From Cytophagales bacterium (lineage in GTDB: Bacteria; Bacteroidota; Bacteroidia; Cytophagales; 172606-1), in NCBI GenBank assembly GCA_030446715.1, contig JAUJMU010000017.1, positions 26,418 through 90,417 of the forward strand: a DNA stretch of 64,000 nt. The letters are read 5' to 3'. Each line of letters opens with the position of its first letter. The stretch's first letter is position 1. Below, one piece after another: positions 41,464-52,238 of the stretch. The notes beneath the pieces were generated by a model. The model worked only from the letters and a program-made list of their open reading frames with translations, did no database searches and was not told the DNA's origin. The position numbers and the translations under genes are program-made.

Positions 41464-41573
41464 AATTAGTTACTGGTTATTAGTTGTTCGATGTTAGTAA
41501 GATAAAACGATTAAAATCAGTTCATTACATTCATTCATGAAAAAACGGGACTTGTCCGGGACAAGTACCATTG

Positions 41574-42095
41574 TCAATTGTCAATTGAATCAAACCACTC
41601 TTTGTACATCACGTAATTGTTAGCGGTACGGAGAAAGAGTTCTTTTTGTTCGGGGCTGACTTTTTTGATGAATTTTGCCGGGTTACCGGCCCAGATACTG
41701 CCCGTTTCCACGACTGTGTGCTGCAATACAATGGCCCCGGCGGCAATGATTGCCCCCTTCTGCACGGTGGCGCCATCCATCACAATCGCCCCCATGCCGA
41801 TCAGCACTTCGTCTTCCAGCGTACAGCCGTGGACGACGGCATTGTGGGCAATCGAAACGTGGTTGCCGATCACGGTTTTAAACTTCTGGTACGTGCAGTG
41901 GATCACGGCACCGTCCTGAATGTTGGTGCGGTCGCCGATGGTAATGGAGTTTACGTCGCCCCGCACCACGGCGTTGAACCATACGCTGCACTCCCCGCCC
42001 ATGACTACTTCTCCGACTACGGTGGCATTGGGCGCCAGAAAACAATTCCTGCCAAAAACGGGCTCAATGCCCCGGACGGGTATTATAAAAGCCAT
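41574..42095 (-). CDS. Gamma carbonic anhydrase family protein (left-handed beta-helix)
   Basis: GRNCFLAPNATVVGEVVMGGECSVWFNAVVRGDVNSITIGDRTNIQDGAVIHCTYQK...VHGCTLEDEVLIGMGAIVMDGA. Confidence 0.93.
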   Translation of the reverse strand: MAFIIPVRGIEPVFGRNCFLAPNATVVGEVVMGGECSVWFNAVVRGDVNSITIGDRTNIQDGAVIHCTYQKFKTVIGNHVSIAHNAVVHGCTLEDEVLIGMGAIVMDGATVQKGAIIAAGAIVLQHTVVETGSIWAGNPAKFIKKVSPEQKELFLRTANNYVMYKEWFDSIDN

Positions 42096-42174
42096 AGGTT
42101 GTGAAATTGGGTGTTAGGTATTGGGTATTGTAGTAAAAATGACATTTACCATCGGATATAATGACGATCTTTAT

Positions 42175-42205
42175 TTGGACTGATTACAAATAAGGTGTAC
42201 TTTTG
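42175..42205 (+). promoter_or_regulatory. Bacteroidota-type promoter (TTG-N20-TACTTTTG)
   Basis: TTG at 42175 and TACTTTTG at 42198-42205, just upstream of the 42,230 ORF. Confidence 0.6.
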
Positions 42206-42229
42206 TGTTGCTTAACGTCAGCAGCCGAA

Positions 42230-42601
42230 ATGAAAATCGAATTGCCCCTTGCCAACGGACTTCAGGAAGTTTTCCGCACCGACGCTGGTTGTGTCTACCA
42301 GTCTGACACGCAAAACTGCCTTTACGTTGAATTTTCCGGCAAAACGATCCGGTACAAAGTAAAATGCTTTTTCCGGCTGAAAGCCATTGTGGACCGGATT
42401 GATCTGGCAAAGATGGCCTCTGATCCCGGCCGGGCCTGCGACCTTGAAATCATCACCATGTGCGCCTGCGAAAATTGCTACGTGCTTACCCTGCCGCAGA
42501 TCGTTGCATTCAAAGAGCTGCTGGCCGGGGCAAAGGTAATGCTTGAACTCAACAGTATCCTCCACGACCGGCTACGGCGCGTGGCAGTAAAGGCCGTCTG
42601 A
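42230..42601 (+). CDS. Hypothetical protein, possibly DUF6686-like
   Basis: MKIELPLANGLQEVFRTDAGCVYQSDTQNCLYVEFSGKTIRYKVKCFFRLKAIVDRIDL; cysteine-containing small protein. Confidence 0.6.
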   Translation: MKIELPLANGLQEVFRTDAGCVYQSDTQNCLYVEFSGKTIRYKVKCFFRLKAIVDRIDLAKMASDPGRACDLEIITMCACENCYVLTLPQIVAFKELLAGAKVMLELNSILHDRLRRVAVKAV

Positions 42602-42836
42602 AAGCAGGCCTGTCCCATCAGAATACGGCGCAAGAAACAAGTTCTGCCTTGCACATAAACGTCAGATTGCAAGTACATTACAGCGCATTCTATCATTTCT
42701 GCACAGTCTGATTTCCGTAATTTGGAATCAGTATGGTTATAAATTTCTCCCGTCCGGGTCAAATTGCTGCCATTTCATTTGGGGCTTAGAACCTCTCCTG
42801 CTTAAATTACGTTATCCAAAGAAAATATCCCTTAAG

Positions 42837-43376
42837 ATGAAAGATTTACTGCGCCTGAAAAGCTCACTGACGGCTGAAATCGAAGCTCTGCTGAATGAGC
42901 AGATACAGAAAGAAGCCCATTCCTCCTCCTTATATCTGGCAATGGCGTCCTGGTGCGACCGGAACGGCTTTGACAACAGCGCCGGCTATTTTTACAAGCA
43001 GTCGGATGAGGAGCGGGAGCACATGCTCCGTATCTTCAAGTACGTAAGCGACCTGGGTGGCACTGCCCTCTCTCCCACCATTGACAACATCAAGCTGGAA
43101 TTCAACTCATTCCGTGAGGTGTTTGAAGATGCCCTGGAGCAGGAGATCGCCATCACGCAATCATTCAACAACATTGCCGACAAGTGTCTGCGGCTGAAGG
43201 ACTTCATGACCATGCAGTTTCTCGACTGGTTCCTGCGCGAGCAGCGTGAAGAAGAATACGTGGCCCGCCGTGCCGTCGAATTGTTTGACGTGATCGGTGA
43301 AGAAGGAACCGGCCGCTGGGAAATTGACCGCCACGTGAGCAAGATCAAATACGACAGCGAACCATCCGGCGCCTAG
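42837..43376 (+). CDS. Ferritin
   Basis: ALLNEQIQKEAHSSSLYLAMASWCDRNGFDNSAGYFYKQSDEEREHMLRIFKYVSDLGG...FLDWFLREQREEEYV. Confidence 0.95.
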   Translation: MKDLLRLKSSLTAEIEALLNEQIQKEAHSSSLYLAMASWCDRNGFDNSAGYFYKQSDEEREHMLRIFKYVSDLGGTALSPTIDNIKLEFNSFREVFEDALEQEIAITQSFNNIADKCLRLKDFMTMQFLDWFLREQREEEYVARRAVELFDVIGEEGTGRWEIDRHVSKIKYDSEPSGA

Positions 43377-43413
43377 TTTCTGCCGGCACACAACCGCACT
43401 TTATGAAAAGCAC

Positions 43414-43446
43414 AAAAGCCCCTGACTTCAACGGCAGGGGCTTTTT
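43414..43446. terminator. Bidirectional terminator between convergent genes
   Basis: AAAAGCCCCTG-acttcaacgg-CAGGGGCTTTTT. Confidence 0.85.
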
Positions 43447-43449
43447 GAT

Positions 43450-43728
43450 TCAATCTTCGGTAGCGATCCGCAGGATGCGGGGTGCATCCCGTTCGTCGTA
43501 TTCCTTCAGCCATACATTGGCCGGCTGCACCGACAGTACGGGGGCAAACTTGCAGCGGTCCGTGCATTCCGTCTTCACGATCCCGACGGTGTCTTTCAGG
43601 CCGCTGTCCCTGATCAGGTGCTTCAGTTCCCTGCACATTTCCTTGCTGCCACGCTTGCCGCATTTGCTGCCCACGCATACGTATATAACCTTTTCGGGCT
43701 GACTGAATTTACTCATTGTTTTTTGCAT
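43450..43728 (-). CDS. (2Fe-2S) thioredoxin-like ferredoxin domain protein
   Basis: VIYVCVGSKCGKRGSKEMCRELKHLIRDSGLKDTVGIVKTECTDRCKFAPVLSVQP. Confidence 0.88.
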   Translation of the reverse strand: MQKTMSKFSQPEKVIYVCVGSKCGKRGSKEMCRELKHLIRDSGLKDTVGIVKTECTDRCKFAPVLSVQPANVWLKEYDERDAPRILRIATED

Positions 43729-43861
43729 GATTCCGCCGGGGCGGCCCGTATACAGGATTCAGTTTCAGTTTACTTTACAAAAATACGCCATTCCGTTCTA
43801 ACTTTGCCTTCTCCGGAAGATGCTGATAAACAATTGCTGATATTCAAGTAATGCTGCTGTT

Positions 43862-45022
43862 ATGGATGAAACCCCCAACAACCAGTTAGAAGACTTCATT
43901 CTCACCTTTCAGGAAAGGTGGGGCCTGATTGGCGCGGCGGTCATCATACTGCTGGCCGCCCTGGCCGGATACTTCGTCCACCGCTCCGTGTTCGGCGTAC
44001 TCAAGCGCTGGAGCCTGCGGTCCAGGTTCCCGCCGATCGTACACCTGCTGGATGTTTATCTGGAGAAGCCGCTCAAGTACGTGATCATCCTGCTGGCGGT
44101 GATCTTTACCAGTTACGAGCTGGCTTTTCCGCTGAAGGAGCCCATTCTCCACATTCTGACCATTGGTCTGGTGGCCTCCGGTGCCTTTCTGGCGATCCGG
44201 GTGGTGGCTACGGCCAGGGAGGCAATCGTGGGACACTATGACGTATCGGCCGTAGATAACCTGCGGGCCCGCAAGGTGTTCACTCAGTTTAAAATTCTGG
44301 AGCGGATAATGGTATTTATTATCGTGCTTTTTGCCATTGCCATTGCCCTGCTCACTTTTGACCGGGTCAGGCAGGTGGGAGTCAGTCTGCTGGCATCGGC
44401 GGGGGTAGTTGGTATCATCATCGGTTTTGCGGCCCAGAAAACCCTGGGTAATCTCCTGTCGGGCATTCAGATCGCGGTAGCCCAGCCCATCCGCATCGAC
44501 GACGCCGTGATTGTGGAAGGAGAATTTGGCCGGGTGGAAGAAATCAACCTTACCTACGTGGTGGTAAAGATCTGGGATGAACGGCGGCTGATCGTACCGA
44601 TCAACTACTTTCTGGACAAACCTTTCCAGAACTGGACCCGCGTTTCCACGGACCTGCTGGGGACGGTTTTTCTGTACCTCAACTACAATGCCCCCCTTGA
44701 GGCCATGCGGCAGGAACTGGATCGCATCCTCAGCGAAAGTCCGCTCTGGGACCAGAAGGCAAAAGAACTGCAGGTAACCGACGTAAAGGAAAAAACCATC
44801 GAGGTACGGCTACTGGTCAGCTCTACCAACAGCGGGAATACCTTCTCGCTGCGGGCTGAGGTGCGCGAAAAAATGATCACTTTCCTGCAGAAAAACCATC
44901 CCGACGCCCTGCCGCGTACCCGCGTAGAGGTAGTGGCTCTGCCGCAGACCAACGGTCACGCCGGACCGGACGATCAGGCTGCGGTTATAAATACGAATCC
45001 GAACGGCGGTAAGAAAGTATAG
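43862..45022 (+). CDS. MscS-family mechanosensitive ion channel
   Basis: VSLLASAGVVGIIIGFAAQKTLGNLLSGIQIAVAQPIRIDDAVIVEGEFGRVEEINLTYVVVKIWDERRLIVPINYFLDKPFQNWTR. Confidence 0.95.
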   Translation: MDETPNNQLEDFILTFQERWGLIGAAVIILLAALAGYFVHRSVFGVLKRWSLRSRFPPIVHLLDVYLEKPLKYVIILLAVIFTSYELAFPLKEPILHILTIGLVASGAFLAIRVVATAREAIVGHYDVSAVDNLRARKVFTQFKILERIMVFIIVLFAIAIALLTFDRVRQVGVSLLASAGVVGIIIGFAAQKTLGNLLSGIQIAVAQPIRIDDAVIVEGEFGRVEEINLTYVVVKIWDERRLIVPINYFLDKPFQNWTRVSTDLLGTVFLYLNYNAPLEAMRQELDRILSESPLWDQKAKELQVTDVKEKTIEVRLLVSSTNSGNTFSLRAEVREKMITFLQKNHPDALPRTRVEVVALPQTNGHAGPDDQAAVINTNPNGGKKV

Positions 45023-45160
45023 ACAAATGGCTCACTTTGTGGCACTAAAAGACTATTTAAAGCCGTTTTTGTACCGTTTTCCGGAGCTTTCCCGTATATT
45101 GGAGGAACAAAACAGCGCATCAGTCTGAGCAGCCCGTACCCTTAAAACCACACTTCTCCT

Positions 45161-47368
45161 ATGCCACGACTCATCACCATATCCAACCGGCTGCCCATTT
45201 CCGTAAAAGTCAAAGATGGCAACTACATTTACGAACAGAGTGTAGGTGGTCTGGCTACGGGGCTGAGTTCGACCAGTACCAACGAAAATTACTGGGTGGG
45301 CTGGCCGGGCATGACCATCAAAACTGAAGATGAGGAAGCGCTGAAAGAGCGCATGAACAAGGATAACCTGCAGCCGGTTTTCCTCAGTGACCGCGACTAC
45401 GAAAACTTCTACGAAGGATTCAGCAACAAAACCGTCTGGCCGCTTTTTCACTACTTCAAGCAGTACACCGTTTATAAAAAAACCTATTGGGAAGCTTATA
45501 AAAAAGTAAACCAGTGCTTCCGGGATGAAATTGTAAAGATTGCCCAGCCCGACGATATTTTCTGGGTGCATGACTACCAGCTGATGCTGCTGCCGGAAAT
45601 GCTCCGCGAGGCTTTTCCCGATGCGACCATCGGCTTTTTCCTGCACATTCCGTTCCCGTCCTATGAACTGTTCCGTTCCTGCCCGTGGCGCAAGGAAATC
45701 TTGTCGGGCATTCTGGGGGCCGATCTGGTGGGCTTCCACACGTACGACTACGTGCGGCATTTTCTCAGCGCCGCTTCCCGCATTCTGGGGCACGACAATT
45801 ACCTCGGCCGCATCACGCTGCCTGGCCGCGTAGCCGAGGTGGATTCTTTCCCGATGGGGATTGACTACAATAAGTTTGCCAAGGCCGTATTTGAGAAGGA
45901 AACCATCCGCGAAATCATCGAACTGCGGCAGCAACTGGGCAAGGATAAAATTATCCTTTCCGTGGACCGGCTCGATTATTCAAAGGGAATCCTGCAGCGG
46001 ATTCAGGCCTTCGAGCGTTTTCTGGAGCGGTTCCCCGAATACCAGGGTCAGGTGACGCTGCTGGCGATTGTGGTGCCATCCCGCGCCACCGTGGATCAGT
46101 ACAACCAGCTGAAGCAGCATATCGACGAAGCCGTGGGCCGCATCAACGGCAAGTACAACACCCTGCGCTGGACTCCCATTCACTACTTCTACCGGGCCCT
46201 GCCCTTCCATACGCTGGCAGCAGTGTACTATATGTCCGACATTGCCCTGATCACACCTTTCCGCGACGGCATGAACCTGATTGCCAAGGAGTACATTGCT
46301 TCCAAAACTGACCAGACCGGCGTACTGATCCTGAGCGAAATGGCCGGTGCCGCCAAGGAACTGATGGAAGCCGTACTGGTGAACCCCGATGACGTTCACG
46401 ACATTGTGCGGGCCATTCATAAAGCCCTGACCATGCCGGCGCAGGAACAGATTTCGCGCAACGCGGCCATGCAGCAGACCCTGAAGCGCTACAACGTACA
46501 CCGGTGGTCGGAGGTGTTCATGACGCGTCTGAAGGAAGCAAGGCAGGCCACCGAGAAAATCAAGCGCAAAAAATTCAGCGAAGAGATTCTGGAAGAAATC
46601 GTGCAGGCCTACAACGAAGCCGACAAGCGGCTGCTGCTGCTCGACTACGACGGCACCCTGGTTGACTTTCAGGACGACCCGCAGAAAGTGGCTCCGGATG
46701 AATACCTGCTCAACCTGCTGGGCCGGCTGAGCAGCCACCCCGACAACCAGGTGGTGGTGATCAGCGGCCGCGATAAGAATACTCTCGAAAAATGGCTGGG
46801 ACACCTCAACATCGGGATTGTGGCCGAACACGGCGTCTGGTCCCGCGAACCCGGCGAGGAATGGACGCAGGCCGACTTTATTGACCAGGACTGGAAAGAA
46901 GAACTGATGCCCATTTTCGAATTCTTTGTGGACCGTACCCCGGGATCGTTTATCGAAATAAAGGATTTTTCACTGGTGTGGCATTACCGCAAAGCGGATC
47001 AGGGCCTCGCCGAAATGCGGGTACACGAACTGATCGACACCCTGGCGCAGTATACCACCAGCATGCGCCTGCAGATTATGGAAGGCAACAAAGTGATCGA
47101 ACTCAAGAATGCAGGCATCAACAAAGGGCACGCCTCCACCCGGATCATTGAAAAGCTGCCGGGTTGCTTTGCCCTTGCGGCCGGTGATGATTTTACCGAC
47201 GAAGATATCTTCAAGGCACTGGCGCCGTACCCCAACGCCTATACCCTGAAGGTGGGCAACAACGTAACGGCGGCCCGGTACAATCTGAATTCCAACCGCG
47301 AAGTGCTCCGTACCCTGCATGTACTCAGCGAACAGCAACGCGTAGCCTCCAATTATCAAAGCGCCTGA
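45161..47368 (+). CDS. Bifunctional trehalose-6-phosphate synthase / trehalose-phosphatase
   Basis: GT20 body ([15 protein letters not shown]...VGWPG...[14 protein letters not shown]...DRLDYSKGI) fused to a HAD phosphatase ([17 protein letters not shown]...[17 protein letters not shown]). Confidence 0.95.
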   Translation: MPRLITISNRLPISVKVKDGNYIYEQSVGGLATGLSSTSTNENYWVGWPGMTIKTEDEEALKERMNKDNLQPVFLSDRDYENFYEGFSNKTVWPLFHYFKQYTVYKKTYWEAYKKVNQCFRDEIVKIAQPDDIFWVHDYQLMLLPEMLREAFPDATIGFFLHIPFPSYELFRSCPWRKEILSGILGADLVGFHTYDYVRHFLSAASRILGHDNYLGRITLPGRVAEVDSFPMGIDYNKFAKAVFEKETIREIIELRQQLGKDKIILSVDRLDYSKGILQRIQAFERFLERFPEYQGQVTLLAIVVPSRATVDQYNQLKQHIDEAVGRINGKYNTLRWTPIHYFYRALPFHTLAAVYYMSDIALITPFRDGMNLIAKEYIASKTDQTGVLILSEMAGAAKELMEAVLVNPDDVHDIVRAIHKALTMPAQEQISRNAAMQQTLKRYNVHRWSEVFMTRLKEARQATEKIKRKKFSEEILEEIVQAYNEADKRLLLLDYDGTLVDFQDDPQKVAPDEYLLNLLGRLSSHPDNQVVVISGRDKNTLEKWLGHLNIGIVAEHGVWSREPGEEWTQADFIDQDWKEELMPIFEFFVDRTPGSFIEIKDFSLVWHYRKADQGLAEMRVHELIDTLAQYTTSMRLQIMEGNKVIELKNAGINKGHASTRIIEKLPGCFALAAGDDFTDEDIFKALAPYPNAYTLKVGNNVTAARYNLNSNREVLRTLHVLSEQQRVASNYQSA

Positions 47369-47371
47369 AAG

Positions 47372-47459
47372 AGTGGTAAGTGGCCAGTTGTAAGTGATAA
47401 GTTAAATCCGGAAACTTATCTACCCCGACTTACCACTAATCACTTGCCACTTACCACTA
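47372..47459. repeat. Heptad-type inverted repeat (AGTGGTA/AAGTGAT units)
   Basis: AGTGGTAAGTGGCCAGTTGTAAGTGATAAGTT...AACTTATC...TTACCACTAATCACTTGCCACTTACCACT. Confidence 0.7.
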
Positions 47460-47461
47460 TT

Positions 47462-47992
47462 ATGGTTTCCACCCAGATCATTAAAGGTGACATTACCAAA
47501 GTAGCGGTGGATGCAGTGGTAAACGCGGCGAACTCCTCTTTGCTGGGCGGCGGCGGCGTGGATGGTGCCATTCACCGGGCCGGCGGACCCGAAATTCTGG
47601 AAGCCTGCCGGCAGATACGGGCCCGGCAGGGTGGATGCGCCACCGGCGAGGCGGTGATCACTACGGCCGGAAAGCTGCCGGCAAAATACGTGATCCACAC
47701 CGTAGGCCCCGTGTGGCGTGGCGGCGGGCAGGGAGAGGAAAATCTGCTCGCCAATGCGTACCGCAACAGCCTGCGGCTTGCGGTCGAAAACAATTGCCGG
47801 TCGGTGGCCTTCCCCAATATCAGTACCGGTGTGTACGGCTATCCGCTCCGGCAGGCCGCCCAGGTGGTACACCAGACAGTGGGCAGATTTCTGGAGGAAC
47901 ACCCGGATGCTTTCCAGACAATTATTTTTGTCTGCTTCGATGAGGAGAATTATGGCCTTTATAATCAGCTATGGTCTGCTTCCATCCGTTGA
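47462..47992 (+). CDS. O-acetyl-ADP-ribose deacetylase (macro domain)
   Basis: [46 protein letters not shown]...[22 protein letters not shown]. Confidence 0.94.
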   Translation: MVSTQIIKGDITKVAVDAVVNAANSSLLGGGGVDGAIHRAGGPEILEACRQIRARQGGCATGEAVITTAGKLPAKYVIHTVGPVWRGGGQGEENLLANAYRNSLRLAVENNCRSVAFPNISTGVYGYPLRQAAQVVHQTVGRFLEEHPDAFQTIIFVCFDEENYGLYNQLWSASIR

Positions 47993-48385
47993 TCTGTTTT
48001 TATTAGCCATTCCTCCCCCACCGGCTTGGATCTTTGCGCTTAAATACCATACTTTGCCCCTTAAGCGGCACCCGTGCGTTCCGCTTTTTTGAGCCAACCT
48101 GAACCAAACCCTGATCCCATTATGCCCACCATCGCTGCCAATCTCGTCTGTATCAACGAGTCTGGCAAAAATTCACCACCTGATCCGTGAGAACCCGGAC
48201 GAAGCGCAATGTTTGCTCAACGAACAGCCCGAGATGGTTTCGCGGATTCAGGAAATTGTTACGCTGCTGCGGGAATTTGAGGGAGAAACCTCACGCGCCG
48301 AAGCTGAAAAATCAGTGGTCACTTGTCAGTAAGCAGCAGGCAATAATTACTGCTTAATGCTGATAATGCCGCAAAAGTTGCAGTA

Positions 48386-49729
48386 GTGAAAAGAAGTCAC
48401 TTTCTTTCGGGCTTATCTACCTGCCCAGCCCGATTCATGTACCGCATTACCCTCCTCTGGCTGATTTCAGCCGCTCTTCTCTCTGCCTGCGGCCCGACAG
48501 CCAAAGTCCGCCGGACGCTGAAAAAATCCACCGTCCTCAACCGGCACTTTACCGGCTTCGCTCTCTTTGACCCGGCTACCGGCCGGATGCTGGTGCAACA
48601 GAACGCCGGCAAGTATTTTACTCCCGCCTCCAACACCAAGCTTTTTACTTTCTATACCTCCCTGCGCGTACTGGGCGACTCGGTGCCGGCGCTGAAATAC
48701 GCGGTTCTGAACGATACCCTTTTTTTCCGGGGCACCGGCGACCCATCCCTGCTACACCCCGATTTCCAGAATCCGGCGGTGTACAATTTACTGAAGGACC
48801 GGCCGGAAAGGCTTGTTTTTGTGCAGGAGCGGCAGCCGGTACCCCACTACGGCGCGGGCTGGAGTTGGGATGATTACAACGATTCTTATTCGCCGGAAAA
48901 GGCGGCCCTGCCCATTTATGGTAATATTGTGCGGTTTTCGGGAGAAGCAACTGGCCTGCTGCGGGCACAGCCGGATTATTTCCGTACCGGCGTTACCACC
49001 GGAGAGCCGGGCCGGCGGGCAAATTCAATTTTTATCCGTGATCTGGAGAGCAACCGGTTTATCTATCACACCGGCACGGTAACCCGGCCATTCACGCAGG
49101 ATGTTCCCTTCCGCTATTCCGTGCCGCTGGCCATGCAACTGCTGGCCGATACCCTCAGGCGGGAGGTAAGCTGGACCAGTTACCGGCCGCTGCCCGGCAC
49201 TCAGGTACTGTATGGCATCCCCGCCGATACCCTGTACCGCAAGCTGATGCAGGACAGCGACAATTTCATTGCCGAGCAACTGCTGCTGATGGGCTCCTCG
49301 CTGCTGTTTGATTCGCTGAGTACGGAGGGCATGATCAGCTATGCCAGGCAAAATCTATTGGCTGACCTGCCCGACCCGCCGGTGTGGGTGGATGGTTCGG
49401 GCTTGTCGCGGTACAATCTGTTTACACCCCGTACCATGATTTCCCTCTTGCAGAAAATTCAGCGGCAGATTCCGCAGGAAAGACTCTTCAGCATTTTGCC
49501 GGCTGGCGGCCGCAGCGGCACCCTGCGCAACTGGTACGGCGACGATAAGCCGTTTGTATTTGCCAAAACCGGCACCCTGAGCAACGTACACTGTCTGAGC
49601 GGCTACGTGGTGACCACGAAAGGAAAGATTCTGATTTTCAGTTTTATGCACAATAACTTTACCACCCCCACCAACGACATCCGGCGGGAAATGGACAAGG
49701 TACTGAGGATTGCAGCGGGGAGAAAGTGA
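48386..49729 (+). CDS. dacB: D-alanyl-D-alanine carboxypeptidase/endopeptidase (PBP4 type, peptidase S13)
   Basis: FTPASNTKLFTFYTSLRVLGDSVPALKYAV (SxxK); DSDNFIAEQLLL; WVDGSGLSRYNLFTPRTMI; FAKTGTLSNVHCLSGY (KTG). Confidence 0.9.
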   Translation: MKRSHFLSGLSTCPARFMYRITLLWLISAALLSACGPTAKVRRTLKKSTVLNRHFTGFALFDPATGRMLVQQNAGKYFTPASNTKLFTFYTSLRVLGDSVPALKYAVLNDTLFFRGTGDPSLLHPDFQNPAVYNLLKDRPERLVFVQERQPVPHYGAGWSWDDYNDSYSPEKAALPIYGNIVRFSGEATGLLRAQPDYFRTGVTTGEPGRRANSIFIRDLESNRFIYHTGTVTRPFTQDVPFRYSVPLAMQLLADTLRREVSWTSYRPLPGTQVLYGIPADTLYRKLMQDSDNFIAEQLLLMGSSLLFDSLSTEGMISYARQNLLADLPDPPVWVDGSGLSRYNLFTPRTMISLLQKIQRQIPQERLFSILPAGGRSGTLRNWYGDDKPFVFAKTGTLSNVHCLSGYVVTTKGKILIFSFMHNNFTTPTNDIRREMDKVLRIAAGRK

Positions 49730-49730
49730 G

Positions 49731-49823
49731 TAGTTGTTGGTTATTGGTTATTCGGTGCTCAGGGAGTCGAATATCAGTGTCTGCTTCCGGAAAAATCGAA
49801 CAACGAACAACCAATAACTACTT
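49731..49823. repeat. Family-B-like sequence arranged as an inverted repeat between convergent genes
   Basis: TAGTTGTTGGTTATTGGTTATTCGG ... CGAACAACGAACAACCAATAACTA. Confidence 0.65.
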
Positions 49824-49837
49824 GATTAGCTTCTGGC

Positions 49838-51025
49838 TCAGAAAAGTTTGGCACTGCTCAGTTTGATGATGTCGTCTTTGCTGGTGTTGAGCATGCGTTT
49901 GGCCCGCAGGAAACGCTTCATGTTAAACTCATCGAAGTTGGGCGCACTCCGGTCAAAGGAAGATACGGTCACCCTGCCGGAGGCGTGAATAAACTGGTTG
50001 TTGCCGATCCACATGCCTACGTGCGTCACCCGTTCCGTCGCAGTCGGGGTAGCTGCCCGGCCGAAGAAGAGAAGGTCGCCGGGCCGGAGCAAATCAAATC
50101 CACCGGAAGTGTCAACCAGGTCGCCCACGTGTACCTGCTGGGAAGCATCCCGTGGCAGCACAAGGCCATTCATGAAATAAACCGATTTGGTAAACCCGCT
50201 GCAATCAACCCCTTTGGTAGAAGTGCCGCCCCAGAGGTAGGGAACACCCATAAATTTCATGGCCGATTTTACCACCGACTCCTCATTTACACGGAGCGAA
50301 GAAATCCATTCCTGGTACGGTTTGGCTTCTGATTTTGGCACGAAGCCTTCCCGTCCATCCGGAAACCTGACTTTGTAGAAGTCCTGCTGTTCTCCGGTTA
50401 ACTGGAGGACGTTGCCCGCGGTGAGGTCTGACACCGTCTGCGCGTTCCGGTCAGGGTGCGCGAATGAAAATCCGTACACGGAGAGGTAAATCAGTTTATC
50501 AGCATTCTGCCACGCATCGAAGGCAGCTTTGTCCATGAACTGCACGCCGGCGTCGGTCCAGGCAATGTAGCCGTCGGGCGTCTGCACCAGGTACCAGTTG
50601 CCCTTTTTGTTCAGAATTTTAATGGGCGTGCCCAGTGTCATCTGCGAAGCCAGTTCAGAAGCGTCGCGGGGCTCACTGCGCAGGTTGGCAACCGAGAGGG
50701 ATACAACACCGTAAATTTTCCCGCCCAGCTCCTGAGCAGGCAGCAGTTGAATGCTGTCGGTGACGGCTACGTTGCGGCTGCTCAGTTGGGAGAGCAGGTG
50801 CGTTTTGGCTTCGGGCAGATTGGTTTCGCCTTTGAGCAGCACGCCTCCCTTTTTGGGCATATCCGATGCTTCCACTTTAAACAGCGCAACCCTTTTGTCG
50901 GGGGCGTACGTCTGCTGGGTAGCCGTAATCAGGCCTTTCGTATCAACCAGGCCGGCAGACTCACGGGCGGTACGGCACGAGGCCATCAGGGATAAGAGCA
51001 GGCCGGCAAAGAGGACTTTTTTCAT
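49838..51025 (-). CDS. NlpC/P60 (C40) peptidase with SH3-like region, lipoprotein signal
   Basis: MKKVLFAGLLLSLMASC; AMKFMGVPYLWGGTSTKGVDCSGFTKSVYFMNGLVLPRDASQQ...THVGMWIGNNQFIHASG. Confidence 0.92.
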   Translation of the reverse strand: MKKVLFAGLLLSLMASCRTARESAGLVDTKGLITATQQTYAPDKRVALFKVEASDMPKKGGVLLKGETNLPEAKTHLLSQLSSRNVAVTDSIQLLPAQELGGKIYGVVSLSVANLRSEPRDASELASQMTLGTPIKILNKKGNWYLVQTPDGYIAWTDAGVQFMDKAAFDAWQNADKLIYLSVYGFSFAHPDRNAQTVSDLTAGNVLQLTGEQQDFYKVRFPDGREGFVPKSEAKPYQEWISSLRVNEESVVKSAMKFMGVPYLWGGTSTKGVDCSGFTKSVYFMNGLVLPRDASQQVHVGDLVDTSGGFDLLRPGDLLFFGRAATPTATERVTHVGMWIGNNQFIHASGRVTVSSFDRSAPNFDEFNMKRFLRAKRMLNTSKDDIIKLSSAKLF

Positions 51026-51306
51026 AAACAGAATCCTGAAAAGAAGAAATTGGATGATCAGTGCAAGCAACAACAGTACAAGTTTGCTGCCGAAAAAGTT
51101 TATTCCGCCAACCAGTTGGTCTCAGCTGCGGAAGAATCGCTAAATATAGCAAAAGCCTGTTTTGCGAAAGGAATGGCCCCTTTGTCCCGCCGTAAGAAAT
51201 AACCTTTTTGTTGGGTGGCAAAAGCAGATTTTCCTGCCGTTTATAATAAATGATTTAAAAACAGGTTTTATTGATATATCTTCAAACCAGCAATTCTTTT
51301 CAATTA

Positions 51307-51960
51307 ATGCGTACCCGAAAGATTACCTGCTTCCTGACGGCATTCTTCGCATTAACAATCTCCTTTACCGCCTGTCAAAGTTCAAAATCCGGCGGGCGAA
51401 AAAAGCTTTCGGTCCTCACCTACGAGAAAAAGCGGGGCAGCCGGAGTGGCTCTGCCTCTCAGGGGCAGTACTCCGCCCGGCGAAAAGAGCGGGGCCGGCC
51501 AAGCAGCGGCGCAAAAACCAGCTCAGCGGGCAAAAGTCCGGCAGCCAGCCGGGGACGCAGTGCCGATGCTACCGCCGATGCCACGAAAGTGATTGAAGCA
51601 GCCCGTTCTTACATCGGCACTCCCTATCGGTACGGCGGCACCACCCGCCGCGGCATGGATTGTTCGGGATTGCTGTGCACTTCCTTCCAGGTGGTAAACA
51701 TCTCGCTGCCCCGCCCTTCCTACGAACAGGCGGAGTACGGCCGGGAGGTGCGTCTGCGCGATGTCCAGCCCGGCGATCTGGTGTTTTTCAGCGATAAGAA
51801 GATTGGCAATAAAGTTACACACGTTGGCATGGTTACCGTTGTGAATGGCCGCGGGGAGGTTACGTTTATCCACGCCAGCACGAGCCGCGGGGTAACCGAG
51901 GACAATCTGTATAAGGAGTATTACCAAAAGATTTTTGTGAAGGCAGTCCGTCCTTTTTGA
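51307..51960 (+). CDS. NlpC/P60 (C40) peptidase
   Basis: ARSYIGTPYRYGGTTRRGMDCSGLLCTSFQVVNISLPRPSYEQAEYGREV...THVGMVTVVNGRGEVTFIHAS. Confidence 0.92.
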   Translation: MRTRKITCFLTAFFALTISFTACQSSKSGGRKKLSVLTYEKKRGSRSGSASQGQYSARRKERGRPSSGAKTSSAGKSPAASRGRSADATADATKVIEAARSYIGTPYRYGGTTRRGMDCSGLLCTSFQVVNISLPRPSYEQAEYGREVRLRDVQPGDLVFFSDKKIGNKVTHVGMVTVVNGRGEVTFIHASTSRGVTEDNLYKEYYQKIFVKAVRPF

Positions 51961-51985
51961 AATACGGGCATTCCGCGTATATTTG
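51957..51985 (+). promoter_or_regulatory. Bacteroidota-type promoter for tRNA-Ala
   Basis: TTG (51957-51959) - 18 nt - TATATTTG (51978-51985), 13 bp before the tRNA start; overlaps the upstream stop codon. Confidence 0.7.
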
Positions 51986-51998
51986 CACGCAATCAGCC

Positions 51999-52072
<74 letters not shown>

Positions 52073-52075
52073 CTA

Positions 52076-52107
52076 AACCCCCAAATCTGTGAAATTTGGG
52101 GGTTTTT
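52076..52107 (+). terminator. tRNA terminator
   Basis: AACCCCCAAAT-ctgtga-AATTTGGGGGTTTTT. Confidence 0.85.
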
Positions 52108-52238
52108 AATAAAAGTGAGACAATAAGGACAGACATTGCAAAAGTTGTTTCCGTGCGCCGGGGAGGGCCACAACTCAACTAGGCAATGACCTTAAGAAAA
52201 AAGCCATTACTGCTAAGCTCCATATCCCGAAGGAGCCA

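Noticed and set aside
45053-46831. Minus ORFs of 293 and 283 aa over otsA-otsB
   Set aside because: Shadow ORFs of the trehalose gene, no motifs.
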